This document shows, piece after piece, positions 13,614 to 23,356 of a stretch of DNA of 64,000 bases. Each line of letters opens with the position of its first letter. Within the stretch, counting starts at the first letter, position 1. The stretch is from assembly GCF_000003815.2 (NCBI RefSeq), contig NC_049986.1:25249429-25313428 (forward strand), in the 5' to 3' direction. Under the pieces are notes generated by a model. That model was not told the origin of the DNA and made no database searches. It was given only the letters and a program-made list of their open reading frames with translations. The DNA comes from Branchiostoma floridae. Lineage: Eukaryota; Chordata; Leptocardii; Amphioxiformes; Branchiostomatidae. Both the position numbers and the translations under genes were made by a program.

Positions 13614-13831
13614 ACGTCGCTCTGTGTGTCGTAGGCTTCCCCACCCTCCAGCCGCTCCGGCGCCATCCATTTCCACGGTCTCTTCTGGTCCTGATCCTGC
13701 CGACGGTAACCTCGGCTGTAGATGTCTTCTGCCAGACCGAAGTCGGAAATCTTCACCTTCAGGCGTTCCCCGACCAGGACGTTCCGAGCGGCCAGGTCTC
13801 CGTGGACGTAACGAGATTGGGCGATGTGATC
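13614..13831 (-). CDS. RTK exon 14: catalytic loop, DFG, activation segment, APE
   Basis: A 218-base exon, phase 0 in and phase 2 out. It encodes YVHGDLAARNVL (tyrosine-kinase catalytic loop with HGD instead of the usual HRD; catalytic Asp, LAARN and Asn intact), ISDFGLAEDIY, an activation segment with a few Tyr, then WKWMAPERL and ending QSDV before SFG would follow. Catalysis looks possible: VVVK Lys, helix-C Glu, catalytic Asp and DFG Asp are all present. Loss of the HRD Arg usually weakens dependence on activation-loop phosphorylation. The acceptor CTATTTCAG and donor GACGT|GTGAGT are each embedded in their own tandem array. The next exon is beyond the window. Confidence 0.89.
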
Positions 13832-13835
13832 CTGA

Positions 13836-14230
13836 AATAGGAACGTCCACAGAAAGGTCGTGACTAGTCTGTTATATTACATCATATAGTCTGAGATAGG
13901 AACGTCCACAGAAAGGCCGTGACTAGTCTGTTATATTACATCATATAGTCTGAGATAGGAACGTCCACAGAAATGTCGTTACTAGTTATAGTCTGTTATA
14001 TTACATCATATAGTCTGAGATAGGAACGTCCACAGAAAGGCCGTGACTAGTCTGTTATATTACATCATATTGTCTGAGATAGGAACGTCCACAGAAAGGT
14101 CGTGACTAGTGTGTTATATTACACCATATAGTCTGAGATAGGAACGTCCACAGAAAGGTCGTGACTAGTCTGTTATATTACATCATATTGTCTGAGATAG
14201 GAAAGTCCACAGAAAGGTCGTGACTAGATT
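13836..14230 (-). repeat. 59-bp minisatellite at the exon 14 splice acceptor
   Basis: About 6.6 copies of a 59-bp unit lie directly upstream (gene sense) of kinase exon 14. The true intron end reads GTGGACGTTCCTATTTCAG|GAT. Each unit carries the near-identical GTGGACGTTCCTATCTCAG followed by non-exonic sequence. Thus the pyrimidine-AG acceptor is copied 6-7 times but coding bases are not. One unit has a 6-base insertion. Confidence 0.87.
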
Positions 14231-14728
14231 TCGAACGGAATTCAGGCGAAACTCGTCTGACTAACGGACGTAAGTCATCCTATTTGCGACCGATGATCAA
14301 CACGTCGGTCTCTACTCGCCCGACACCTCAAAGCTCTGCGACCTCAAAAATCACCGGCGACTAGTCGCTGACGTTAAGAACAAGTTTTTTATGCACAGCG
14401 AACATTTGGTGACTCCTAAAAATCGCTGGCGATCACTAAAATCGCTTGCTGATCGAGAAAACTCCGGACGTATTACTACCGAAAATGTCCCATCGATGAT
14501 CACTGTGACAGCGGTATAATAAGACCACGACACTTCTAAATGCAGTTACCGAGACCTTCTCAAGACAGTATTTAACAACTGGGTATCTGATCATGAAGAG
14601 TGCTTGAGACGGGATCACTGATCCTGCATTGCGAGATTTCCTGAAATTAATGGTAGAATTATAAGAGCTGATGTCATCTGGGTGGATTCCTGAAATCTTG
14701 CCATGACGATCTGCAGCAATGGGTACAT
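14231..14728. other. Intron remainder, no gene seen
   Basis: About 500 bases between the two junction arrays. Several CGATCA/GATCACT-like short motifs recur around 14290-14470. No exon-like frame or known repeat was recognised. Confidence 0.6.
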
Positions 14729-15145
14729 CTGCACCTCCTGGTACTCACCATGCCTCTAGCGATCTGCCTGGCCACCTGCAGCAGCGGGTACTCACCATGC
14801 CTCTAGCGATCTGCCGGGCCACCTGCAGCACCTGGTACTCACCATGCCTCTAGCGATCTGCCGGGACACCTGCATCACCTGGTACTCACCATGCCTCTAG
14901 CGATCTGCCGGGCCACCTGCAGCACCTGGTACTCACCATGCCTCTAGCGATCTGCCTGGCCACCTGCAGCAGCGGGTACTCACCATGCCTCTAGCGATCT
15001 GCCGGGCCACCTGCAGCACCTGGTACTCACCATGCCTTTAGCGATCTGCCGGGCCACCAACAGCACCTGGTACTCACCATGCCTCTAGCGATTTGCCGGG
15101 ACACCTGCAGCACCTGGTACTCACCATGCCTCTAGCGATCTGCCG
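14729..15145 (-). repeat. 47-bp minisatellite copying the exon 13 end and splice donor (9 donors)
   Basis: Nine CTCACC donor motifs on the plus strand recur at exact 47-bp spacing (14744, 14791, 14838, 14885, 14932, 14979, 15026, 15073, 15120). In gene sense each unit is 27 coding bases (VARQIARGM), then a 20-base piece that begins GTGAGTACC and ends GCTGCAG. The unit thus looks like a mini-exon with a GT...AG spacer. Only the copy at 15120 adjoins the full exon. Reading through the first donor reaches a TGA at the next donor after 16 codons. Confidence 0.92.
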
Positions 15146-15223
15146 GGCCACCTGGTACATCTGCATCACCTCGAAGTTGTAGATCTCGTCTCGAGGCTGC
15201 AAATATCCGTCAGAGTTCTCTTC
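15125..15223 (-). CDS. RTK exon 13: kinase insert and helix E
   Basis: A 99-base phase 0-0 exon. It encodes EENSDGYLQPRDEIYNFEVM then QMYQVARQIARGM. This is a short kinase insert followed by the helix-E segment that precedes the catalytic loop. Joined to the next exon it reads QIARGM|DHIAQSRYVHGDLAARN, matching the family. Acceptor TTCTACAG, donor GCATG|GTGAGT. The last 27 coding bases and the donor are tandemly repeated eight more times downstream, so the choice of the first donor is inferred from frame. Confidence 0.87.
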
Positions 15224-15893
15224 CTGTAGAATCGCAACATATAACACTCTATTTTAGCATGAAAGTTCATCTGTGTTGGTAAATGACATTATGGATAAAA
15301 ACTAAATTTTAACTAACCAACACTACAAGTAAGTTGGGACTTGCCCCAAATGTTCGGCTGACGGAGTGGGCCCGATTACTGTAGCTTCTGGAACGTGACG
15401 TCGGAGACACGTGACTGCAGCAGAGGGTCGTAAATGCCAGATAACCTGTGAACTCAGAGCTCCGGCTCAGCATATACACATACATGCAGAGTCGCCTGGA
15501 CAATCCGTTTCGTATGACAAAGTTAAGATCCTCAATTCAGAGCCGGAATTCTTTGCAAGAGGGGCAAAGGAGGCTGTGTACATCCGCGCCCACCGTCCAT
15601 CGCTGAACAGAGACGGGGGGCGACGCAGGTTATCTGACATTTACGACCCTCTGCTGAAGTCACGTGTCTCCGACGTCACGTTCCGGTAAGTTAAAGTTTA
15701 ATTCATTCATAATATATATAACACTTTATATTTGGAAGTATTTAGAAATAACTGATTTTTTACAGACTGACGCTACAATTTCACATCCTAAGTGTGTTTA
15801 AATGGCCTGCAAACTTTAGGAAAATCTTTTAAAGTTCCTGATTATTAACATAGTTTACTCTTTCTTTCAGAGGAAAACAACAATTTGGCTCAC

Positions 15894-16078
15894 CTGACGG
15901 CACTTCCTCAAGAAACTTTTCAGGTCTCCGTACGGCATGAACTCCGTGATGAGATACAGATGGTCTCGCACCACCGTGCAGCAGTTGATCAGACCCAGCA
16001 GGTTGTCATGAGCCCCCAGGTCCACAACTGCGCGGATTTCTTCCAGGAAACCCAGCTTGTCGTCCTCACTGGCGTTCT
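15894..16078 (-). CDS. RTK exon 12: kinase helix C to hinge
   Basis: A 185-base exon, phase 1 in and phase 0 out. It encodes NASEDDKLGFLEEIRAVVDL, which holds the helix-C Glu that pairs with the VVVK Lys. It continues to NLLGLINCCTVVRDHLYLI and the hinge TEFMPYGDLKSFLRKCRQ. The GDLKSFLR pattern after the hinge is characteristic of receptor tyrosine kinases of the FGFR/PDGFR/RET-like group. Acceptor GTTCTACAG, donor CAG|GTGAGC. Exact subfamily cannot be decided by eye. Confidence 0.88.
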
Positions 16079-16591
16079 CTGTAGAACAGAAAACGTGAAA
16101 TGGAGTGAGAGCTTTTAAAGTAGAAATGGTCTGGGACCGCATCTGTAAGCAGCGACACTTATATATTGCAGTGCAATGTGAACCAGGCAGATATGCCATT
16201 GGCTGCGTGAAAGGAACCTTGTTATTTCGAGACATGATTGTATATGCGAAAAGATCTATACAATTTGGTTACAAATCGTTACAAAAACACGGAAAATCAC
16301 CACCTAGTAACCAGGTACATACGGCTATACGCGGGGTTTTTGGAAGACTGAATAGCTCCGAATGTAAATGTTTGTGAAAATTAATTTCTCTCAAAAACAA
16401 CTCTCTATGTGCCTAAATAAATCGCCCACTTCACTGCCTGTAAATAAGGGCAGATTACGAAAATTGATCTCCAATATATCTGGGCTTAGAACTCGCTTAG
16501 ACAGATGTCGAACGAAATCTCGTTGAAATATGGTGCAAGACGCGCACTTGTCCCATATAAAACACCACCATAAACAAAGTATCTACAAGAC

Positions 16592-16780
16592 CTTTAACAG
16601 TTTTCACGACGACGTCCTCCGTCCTGTCGTCCCGCGTCAGGGTTGCCCGGTAGACGAAGCCGAACGCCCCGCTGCCGATCCTCTGGCCAAGCGTCACCCG
16701 GCTGGGGTCGACCTCGAGCTTCGGGAACTGTGTCCTGGGGGGAACCAGTGGGATCATCTCCTCCATCATTCCCCTGTGCA
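16592..16780 (-). CDS. RTK exon 11: juxtamembrane and kinase glycine loop/VVVK
   Basis: A 189-base phase 1-1 exon. After a juxtamembrane stretch (MMEEMIPLVPPRTQFPKLEV) it encodes the start of a protein kinase domain: VTLGQRIGSGAFGFVYRATL (GxGxFGxV nucleotide loop), then DVVVKTVK with the ATP-anchoring Lys. The acceptor TGCTGTGCAG is good. The donor AAAG|GTCTTG is non-consensus at +3 to +5 but gives the correct phase. Confidence 0.86.
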
Positions 16781-16984
16781 CTGCACAGCAACATGGGGCA
16801 AGAACATTGCACAAGATTTATCTGAAGGAAAACAATACTTTTGCTGTTTCCCTTGGTAATTTAACTTACCTTGGAAATCTTTCAATCTCAAAATTGAGAG
16901 ATTTCGTACGACATACTGTAAAATATACCTTGGGACTTTTGGGTATCTGTACTAAAAACAGACCATTTCAGTGCGCATGAACAC

Positions 16985-17115
16985 ACATCGGGATGGATGT
17001 AATATTAATCGAGGAGGATGTTGGTCTCCAAGACAGGGACCTCATGTCTGTCATGCGCGACATCTGGAAGGACTTCATAGTGTCACCAGATGGATGACTC
17101 AACTGAACTGAACAG
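16985..17115 (+). mobile_element. LINE 3'-end relic with TGAAC tail
   Basis: The block ends CTTCATAGTGTCACC then GATGGATGACTCAACTGAAC. A closely similar tail (TTTATAGTGTCACC, then repeated TGAAC) occurs at 34478-34528. Two matching 3' ends with a short repeat tail suggest fragments of one non-LTR element family. It lies in the intron between the transmembrane and first kinase exons. Confidence 0.45.
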
Positions 17116-17387
17116 AATTGGTTTGTGGAACTATCTTCCCAATCATTATCTTTTTGGTGAATTGTCCTTAAAATGCTTACATCACATTTGTCAGCCTTTA
17201 ACGTTTGGCGCAACGTGAACTGCGACATAAACATCTTTGTTCTATTCATGAGAAGATCGCTTTCAACGTTGACTTGGATTAGACTGACAGTACACGTTGG
17301 TTGAAGGAAATGCAGATTTAGAAACCTTTTAAAGCAAATACAGATTTATAATCTACTGTCCTTAAGGGGGAAACAACTCTAACTCAC

Positions 17388-17579
17388 TTGCTACGTGATC
17401 TGACAGAAAGTCGACCTCAATCGTTTGTGGATCTTCTTCTCTTCTTTTTCTCCTCCTCCGTCTCAGGAAAACCATGAAGCAGACAGCTGCCACAATCAGC
17501 GCCGCGGCGATACCGGCACTGGTGCCGCCGATGATGGCTTGGGTGGACGTGGGGCTCTCCTCTATAGGCTCTGTATTTG
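17388..17579 (-). CDS. RTK exon 10: stalk, transmembrane helix, basic stop-transfer
   Basis: A 192-base phase 1-1 exon. It encodes a short Thr/Glu-rich stalk (NTEPIEESPTSTQ), the helix AIIGGTSAGIAAALIVAAVC then FMVFL, a very basic juxtamembrane run RRRRRKRR, and EEDPQTIEVDFLS. The Gly/Ala small-residue pattern resembles helix-dimerisation motifs. The acceptor at ATTATAG (17580) could instead be ACAG nine bases further in; both are phase 1. The donor is GCAA|GTGAGT. The segment is positioned exactly between ectodomain and kinase exons. Confidence 0.87.
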
Positions 17580-18245
17580 CTATAATTGTAACAACTTGTC
17601 AGTTCGTTTCCTGGCATCAGAACAGCAATAAAGACACTGGTGCCGCCGATGATGGCTGCAGATACTGTAAGTCATGTAATAACTTTTCAGTTAGAATTCT
17701 TTTCACCAGAAAGGAGATACGGTAAATAGCAGTGAAACTATATGTAACACTAATGGATATTCAAATAAACCAAACTGCAGCTGGTGCCGCCGATGATGGC
17801 TTGGTCGGACGTGGGGCTCTCTTCTGTAGGCTCTGTATTTGCTATAATTGTAACAAATTGTCAGTTCGTTTCCTGGCATCAGAACAGCAATAAAGACACT
17901 GGTGCCGCCTATGATGGCTGCAGATACTGTAAGTCTTGTAATAACTTTTCAGTTAGAATTCTTTTCACCAGAAAGGAGATACGGTAAATAGCAGTGACAC
18001 GATATGTAACACTAATGGATATTCAAATAAAACAAACAAACTGGTGCCGCCGATAATGGCTTGGGTGGACGTTGGGCTCTCTTCTGTAGGCTCTGTATGT
18101 GCTATAATTGCTATGATTATTACAACTTGTCAGTTCGTTTTCTGTCAACAGAACGGCAATACTAACATTGGTGCCGCCGCTGATACTGTGTTTGGTATTA
18201 TGATAACTTTTCAGCTATTTTTCTGGCACCAGAACGGCCGTACCG
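17509..18245 (-). repeat. Partial tandem triplication of the transmembrane exon's 5' part
   Basis: Units begin near 17520, 17784 and 18044 (spacing about 260 bp). The two extra copies keep the acceptor-like ATTATAG, the stalk (TEPTEESPTS) and AIIGGTS, but lose the hydrophobic helix and basic run. A smaller GGTGCCGCCGATGATGG motif is repeated inside each. In the extra copies the exon frame soon diverges into intron-like sequence. They could be decoy or alternative stalk exons. Confidence 0.75.
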
Positions 18246-18514
18246 ACACCGGTGCCATTGACGAGGTCTGCAGACAATGCGGAATTACAACTTTTCTATT
18301 TGTTTCTGGCAATCTAGAGGACGATGCAAGAGTTGCCATCTGTTATTGCCACGTTTCAGTAGTGGTGTAAACGCTGTGTGATTAACCATACCATGAGATC
18401 CCCGATGTGGCGTACAGCAGTTTGTAATTAGACGCAGTCTCTTACGGTGCTCTCTAACAAAAGTCTTCCATGTCTTATAGACCTAACTTTTTTCCACTGT
18501 CAAGACTCTAAGAG

Positions 18515-18660
18515 ACCCTAACATATAGCCTTGATGTAACCCCTTCTCCATTTGCAGCCTAGGAGGTTATGTTTTGACACTAAATCAGCCGAATCAGAAT
18601 ACTCTATTCTTTCATTAACCAGCCCGTTCATGATTTCGGTGGTAATGTCACAGCAGATAC
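18515..18660 (-). pseudogene. Degenerate third sushi exon
   Basis: After a good acceptor (AAATTTTCAG) the minus strand starts exactly like the other two sushi exons: GICCDITTEIMNGLVNE. It then loses the central SCDxGYEL core and the IPTC end, and runs to a stop (TAG) with no sushi-like donor. It lies directly between sushi 2 and the transmembrane exon, in the same orientation. It reads as a dead exon copy. If spliced in, it would truncate the receptor before the membrane. Confidence 0.6.
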
Positions 18661-18997
18661 CTGAAAATTTGTCAAACTGACGTGAAGAGGGGTATAGAAT
18701 GGAAATGGAAATAGACAAAAAGAGTAAGTGAAGGTGGTAAATAAACTAAAAACTAAAAGCTAAACTTTAGATAACCAACAACGAAAATAATTTGTCTTTT
18801 TTTTCGGCTGTCCATTCTCTCGTCAGCAGAAAATTTGGGCGCGTCTCAACTATTTTCAGTGTTGGTTAGGCAAAGTGTTTCAGAAATAGTATCATGGCTT
18901 TATTTAGTGTGTCATGGTTGGTACACTCCTTCATTGCAGATAACAGAAAGGGGCAGAGAAAAGAAATCCAAAAGAAGAAACAGTTTCGTCCACTCAC

Positions 18998-19174
18998 GTC
19001 GGCATGTCGGAATCTCTCGGTCCCAATGTTTGTCCAGCTGGCAGTCAGCAGAAGGGCTGCCGACAAGCTCATACCCGGTGTCACAGGAGAACTGGATACG
19101 GCTTTCAGAGCAGAAGCCGTTACTAGCAGTGACCTGGCCGTTCGTTATGCTGGTTGTTTTGTTACAGCAGATCC
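18998..19174 (-). CDS. RTK exon 9: sushi/CCP domain 2
   Basis: A 177-base phase 1-1 exon, the same length as sushi 1 and clearly its paralogue. It encodes GICCNKTTSITNGQVTAS, then IQFSCDTGYELVG, ADCQLDKHWDREIPTC. It has the same extra Cys after the first (ICC). The acceptor is TGTATTCCAG and the donor CGAC|GTGAGT. Complement-type modules in receptors usually act as spacers or protein-binding units; no ligand is implied here. Confidence 0.87.
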
Positions 19175-19239
19175 CTGGAATACAAATTACCACAAATTTT
19201 CATGTATTTGTAAGGCATGTAACCTGATTAGGTGCGCAT

Positions 19240-20500
19240 AATAACAGACAAGCCATATATATTTCTGTAATCAATAGTACAATAACTGCAGATACATTTT
19301 GTAGCGCGTCTACAAACCTTTTTCAAATATAGAAATAAGGCTATGGGTGTGAGATGACCAAACCTTCGAGCAGTATTCAAATTTAGATCTGACGAAAGTA
19401 ATATATCAAGTTCTTTTTCTTGGAGCTTGATATCCTACTGATCTTTGAATAACACCTTAGGTTGGATTGGCCCTACCACGATGATAGTTGTGATATCTGA
19501 TATTGTATATTATAAGGTCACACTAATTATAATCTACCTGACGTTATATCATCAATCCAACGAAATGGATCATGACTATAACATCATCATAGCGTTCACA
19601 ACGTGAATATATAAGAGATCTATGACATGATATTTTCGTCAAATGACGTTTCAAAAACATCATACATTTGTGATATTTTCCTTCCGGACTGACGCATCAT
19701 TTTCCATTGAAAGTAGTACCATATCCTGCCTGACCTCCGGGCGTGCTCCGAAGAGAGGGTAAGGTATGGACATAAAGGTCCGGAGCAAACGCCCGGAAGG
19801 GTCGTAAACAGCGGGATATAACGAGACGTACAAAAACCAGGGCGGGAGGGTGGGCGTTCTGGAACAGCAACTTTCCTTGCCTGATTCTGGCCGAGCTCAT
19901 CCGCTTGATTCCCCTTTGCTGTGGTGAGGCTCGTCCGCTCCAAATGACAATAAGTGTGGCAATAAAAACTATTGCCATGGCGGACGGTTTTATTGTTTAT
20001 AAGTATTAATGATTTTTGTTGTAGGTCTGTTGTATTTCCTTTCGCCTGGCTGTATGTATGAAGATTGTATTACGCGATGGATCGGATATATCCTTAGCTT
20101 AACAGTAAGCCTGATATTTCTCTCTTTATTATGGCTTATAGAGTTACATATGGTATATTTTTAAGCATTCTAACATGAAAATGCAGCGTATTTATAAACT
20201 GCCCTCATCAATGAGGCAAATAAGCCCCTGATTTTCGTGATTAGCATTTAATTATATAAGCAAAGGCATGTCTGAAGCTATCTACATTCCAAATATCATG
20301 AAGATCCGTCAACCGATTCTCGAATTATTCCCCTCAAAAGGGATGATGCAACTACACATGCCTTTAGAGCAAAAACCCTCGTGACGCCGTGCTGGGTGGG
20401 CAAGGGAGTTGGTCTATTCTAAAGACCTCTAAACGCTCTAGCATTTATAATTATCACCAAACCCTATGAAATCCACACACAATCTACAAGAACATGTAAG
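19240..20500. other. Intron sequence, mostly unrecognised
   Basis: AT-rich intron between sushi exons. Around 20280-20400 there is a short stretch (ATCATGAAGATCCGTCAACC) shared with the Helentron-like repeats at 42-44 kb. Apart from the doubtful frame at 19978-19730, nothing coding was seen. Confidence 0.5.
19730..19978 (-). CDS. Doubtful open frame with signal-like start
   Basis: An ATG in good context (CCGCCATGG) opens MAIVFIATLIVIWSGRASPQ, a plausible signal peptide, followed by about 60 residues without a recognisable domain up to a CAG near 19733. It sits inside the receptor intron on the same strand. It could be a nested first exon or chance. No homologue was recognised and no downstream exon was found. 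Confidence 0.2.
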
Positions 20501-21209
20501 AATCACTACTATTGAGTTGTCTTGTGCAAGTTATAGATAAATCGACAAAAAATGGCATTGAAATTAACTTCCGGTATAAAAGGCCACTACTTGGCATTAA
20601 TTTAGTGCCTGAAACATACAAAACGTGCCAAATGTTTGGTCACAAACAAAAATCTACGCACCAACACATGTTATTTTATGATTATTTTTGTTACATTTTG
20701 TCAAATATATGAGAAAACCACAGGAAAATGGCTTATTTATGTCCAAATTTTGGCGCATGGTGGCTCAATGCAAACGAGATGCCAATCACTGGGGAAAGGT
20801 AGCCAGCGTTGATACCCGGGAGACCGTACACTGCGGCAGGCACTGGGCACATGCTGACCAGATGTGCCACAAAAACTGAAGGAAACACAGTGAAAAGAGG
20901 GTCATACTTTACATTTTACAAGAGAAACATTCTTTGGAAGCATTTTAGAGTACATAAAATGTGACGTCATTTTTTGTACTTGAACGAGGCTAAACAGAAG
21001 CTCAATGACAGTGTTGATTTATTGAAAAAATTCTCCTATGTCAGCTGGACTTTTTCTGCTGCACGGGCCTCACGTTTCTTGTTTTACATGGTTCTTTTGA
21101 AAAGAAAACTGAACATCTAAGTTTTCAACGTTCAGCACAAACATTGTATATTTTGAATATTAGAAGTAACTTCTCTTCCTGATGGCAAAAAATCACCAGC
21201 TAACAAATG
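20500..21209. other. Intron sequence, nothing recognised
   Basis: AT-rich, with only short open frames and no domain. The mariner-like element begins at its right end. Confidence 0.5.
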
Positions 21210-21211
21210 TA

Positions 21212-21789
21212 CGAGGGGCGTGCAATTAGTAATGGTCCTGACCCATTTCCCATAGCAGGAGATTAATGAAACTTGGCACAGTTATTAGTCTTTCTCTTCA
21301 TAGGAATCACCCAGAGTTATGCATTTCTCCCATCGTTTGATGCAGCTCTGGACACCGATTTTGTAGGACACCCCAGGTTGGTCCTCCAACTGATGCCTCA
21401 TCAATGGCACAAGAGGGACGACCAGGTCTGGGAGCTGTTTCCACAGACTTCCAGCCACGTTTGAATTCAGGATGCCAGCGTTTTACAAGGTCATATGATG
21501 GGGCATCATCACCATAAGTTTCATTTATTTTATCAAAAGTCTTCTTTGGTGTGCGTCCTTTCAAATACAAAAACCGGATCACTGCGCGACACTCAACTGG
21601 TTCCATTTCACACCTGGTCCATTTCGCACCTGACTAAGTTCAAACACCAGTAAATCAGAAACCACAATTAGTTCAGAGCTGTCTTTTGCAACATAACCCA
21701 TAGAGATATGAATTATTACACATACAAAATTTCATTTAGATCAGACAACTGGAAGTGGGTCAGGACCATTACTTATTGCACGCCCCTCG
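21212..21789 (-). mobile_element. Internally deleted mariner-like transposon
   Basis: A 578-bp element with ~39-bp terminal inverted repeats (CGAGGGGCGTGCAAT...GGTCCTGACCC at both ends, a few mismatches), flanked by TA/TA as expected for Tc1/mariner. The minus strand from 21606 encodes the N-terminal transposase DNA-binding part: RAVIRFLYLKGRTP, GDDAPSYDLVKRW, ETAPRPGRPS. The frame then jumps to sequence from the far C-terminal region, so the catalytic DDD part is deleted. Non-autonomous, intronic. Confidence 0.88.
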
Positions 21790-22216
21790 TAGTCAATTTT
21801 GGCATTCATTTTTGACATCTATTCCAGATTTAATCTTTACCCTGGCCGGAGTATCAGTTACACCCGGCTACTTGGGAATCCCCTTCGGGAAACGGAAGAA
21901 TGCAGATTGCGGATAAGCAGGATGCAACTACGCATGCATGTAAAAATTCCTCAGATGCCTGCGGAATTCTGGGAATTCTTGTCAAACGGACGCACACTAT
22001 AATGTTAGGCGGAGCCGCTGAGGCGTCCGCCAAAAATGCAAGTTTCCCAGTGTAATAATTACTCCTGTGTCAAGTGAGTATGTCCAGGTGTAATTGAGGT
22101 CACGTAGAGCGCCCCCAACCTGATTGCGCTTAGTAAGGAATGCGCAAACAGGCCGGGAGCGCTAACTTGACTCAATTAGAATAGTACCATATCCTGTGGA
22201 TCTGTGCAGTCATCGG

Positions 22217-22534
22217 AGGGCTCGGAATACTTTTTTCTGCATACCTGCACTGGTGCAGCTAACATTGGAAATTACCTGCACCAGTAATTTTACCTGCACC
22301 ACTCAGAATTTAGGAAGCATGGATCATACTAAAACTGTTCAGAAACCATTGCTACTGTTTATTTTATACTTCATTAGTTAATTGTCAATGAAGCTAGTAT
22401 TTCCATGTACTGGGTATAATAAAAACCCAGTACATGGACCAGTGCAGGTTAGGTGCAGGTAGACATCACAAATACCTGCACAGCTCCAATTTTACCTGCA
22501 CTAACCTGTATATGCAGGTGGTATTTCGAGCCCT
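22217..22534. mobile_element. hAT-like MITE (AGGGCTCGAAATA family), copy 1
   Basis: Ends AGGGCTCGGAATA and TATTTCGAGCCCT are inverted repeats. The inner part has many TGCAGGT/ACCTGCA motifs in both orientations. The flanks TCATCGG and GCATCGG resemble an imperfect target duplication. It matches the element at 59158-59512 in opposite orientation. Confidence 0.7.
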
Positions 22535-22734
22535 GCATCGGCTTCACTTTTTACATTTTCTGCTGGGACACAAACAGATGTAGGTGGGGAACATTGTGAC
22601 CAGACTAGCTCTGCAGCTCCAGGGCGTGCTGCAAGGGGGCTTGACTCAATTACAAAAGGATCCTCACTAGCATAGATTATATCAGCTGCTCATCTTCTCT
22701 ACCAAAATATATCATGGAATTTCGCCCTTCCTTC

Positions 22735-23042
22735 CCAGACACAAGCACACAGAGACATACACACTGAGACACACACAGACACCTCACATGCGTTAACGTG
22801 CGTACACAGACACACGCACTCACACGCTCACGCACAAATCACACACATACAGGCACCACACATACGCGCACGTACGCACACAGAAACAGGCACACAGACA
22901 CACACAAACACACACACACAAACACCCCACAAGCGCGCATGTGCGCACAAAGACACACATAGGCACCACACATGCGCACATGTGCTCACACAGGCACGAC
23001 AAACACACATACACACGGACACACACACGGACACACACACGG

Positions 23043-23105
<63 letters not shown>
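22735..23105. repeat. CA-rich microsatellite region
   Basis: About 370 bases of interrupted (CA)n with CACACG and CACGGA variants, ending in a pure run at 23050-23104. It lies about 75 bases downstream (gene sense) of the sushi 1 donor. Long Cys/Val or His/Thr open frames here are artefacts. Confidence 0.95.
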
Positions 23106-23106
<1 letters not shown>

Positions 23107-23179
23107 GAACAGACACCGCGCACGCACGCACCCTAAAATATCAGCATCTTGGCAAAGGTATTAAAGGTTGCTATCTCAC

Positions 23180-23356
23180 GTTGGCAAGTCGGAATCTCCC
23201 CGTCCCAACTCCCGTTGTTTTGGCACGTGGCACTGGGCCTGCCCGCGAGCTCGTATCCAGGGTCGCAAGAGAATTGGATGTCGTTCCCAGAGCAGTAGCC
23301 GTCTGTAGCAGTGACCGTGCCGTTCAGGACTACTATGGTGTGGTCACAGCAGATAT
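23180..23356 (-). CDS. RTK exon 8: sushi/CCP domain 1
   Basis: A 177-base phase 1-1 exon (59 codons), the usual one-exon sushi module. It encodes ICCDHTIVVLNGTVTAT, then IQFSCDPGYELAG, ATCQNNGSWDGEIPTC. The four sushi Cys, the CDPGYELAG turn and the SW-G-IPTC end are present. An additional Cys doubles the first (ICC). The acceptor is weak (TTTTTTATCTGAAG). The donor CAAC|GTGAGA directly adjoins CA-rich microsatellite DNA. Confidence 0.87.

Noticed and set aside
15411-15689. Plus-strand 92-codon frame opposite the kinase introns
   Set aside because: No domain or splice logic; overlaps receptor intron sequence on the opposite strand.
22820-23131. Cys/Val-rich and His/Thr-rich open frames in CA tracts (also at 38129-38535)
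   Set aside because: Translations of (CA)n/(GT)n microsatellites; no gene.
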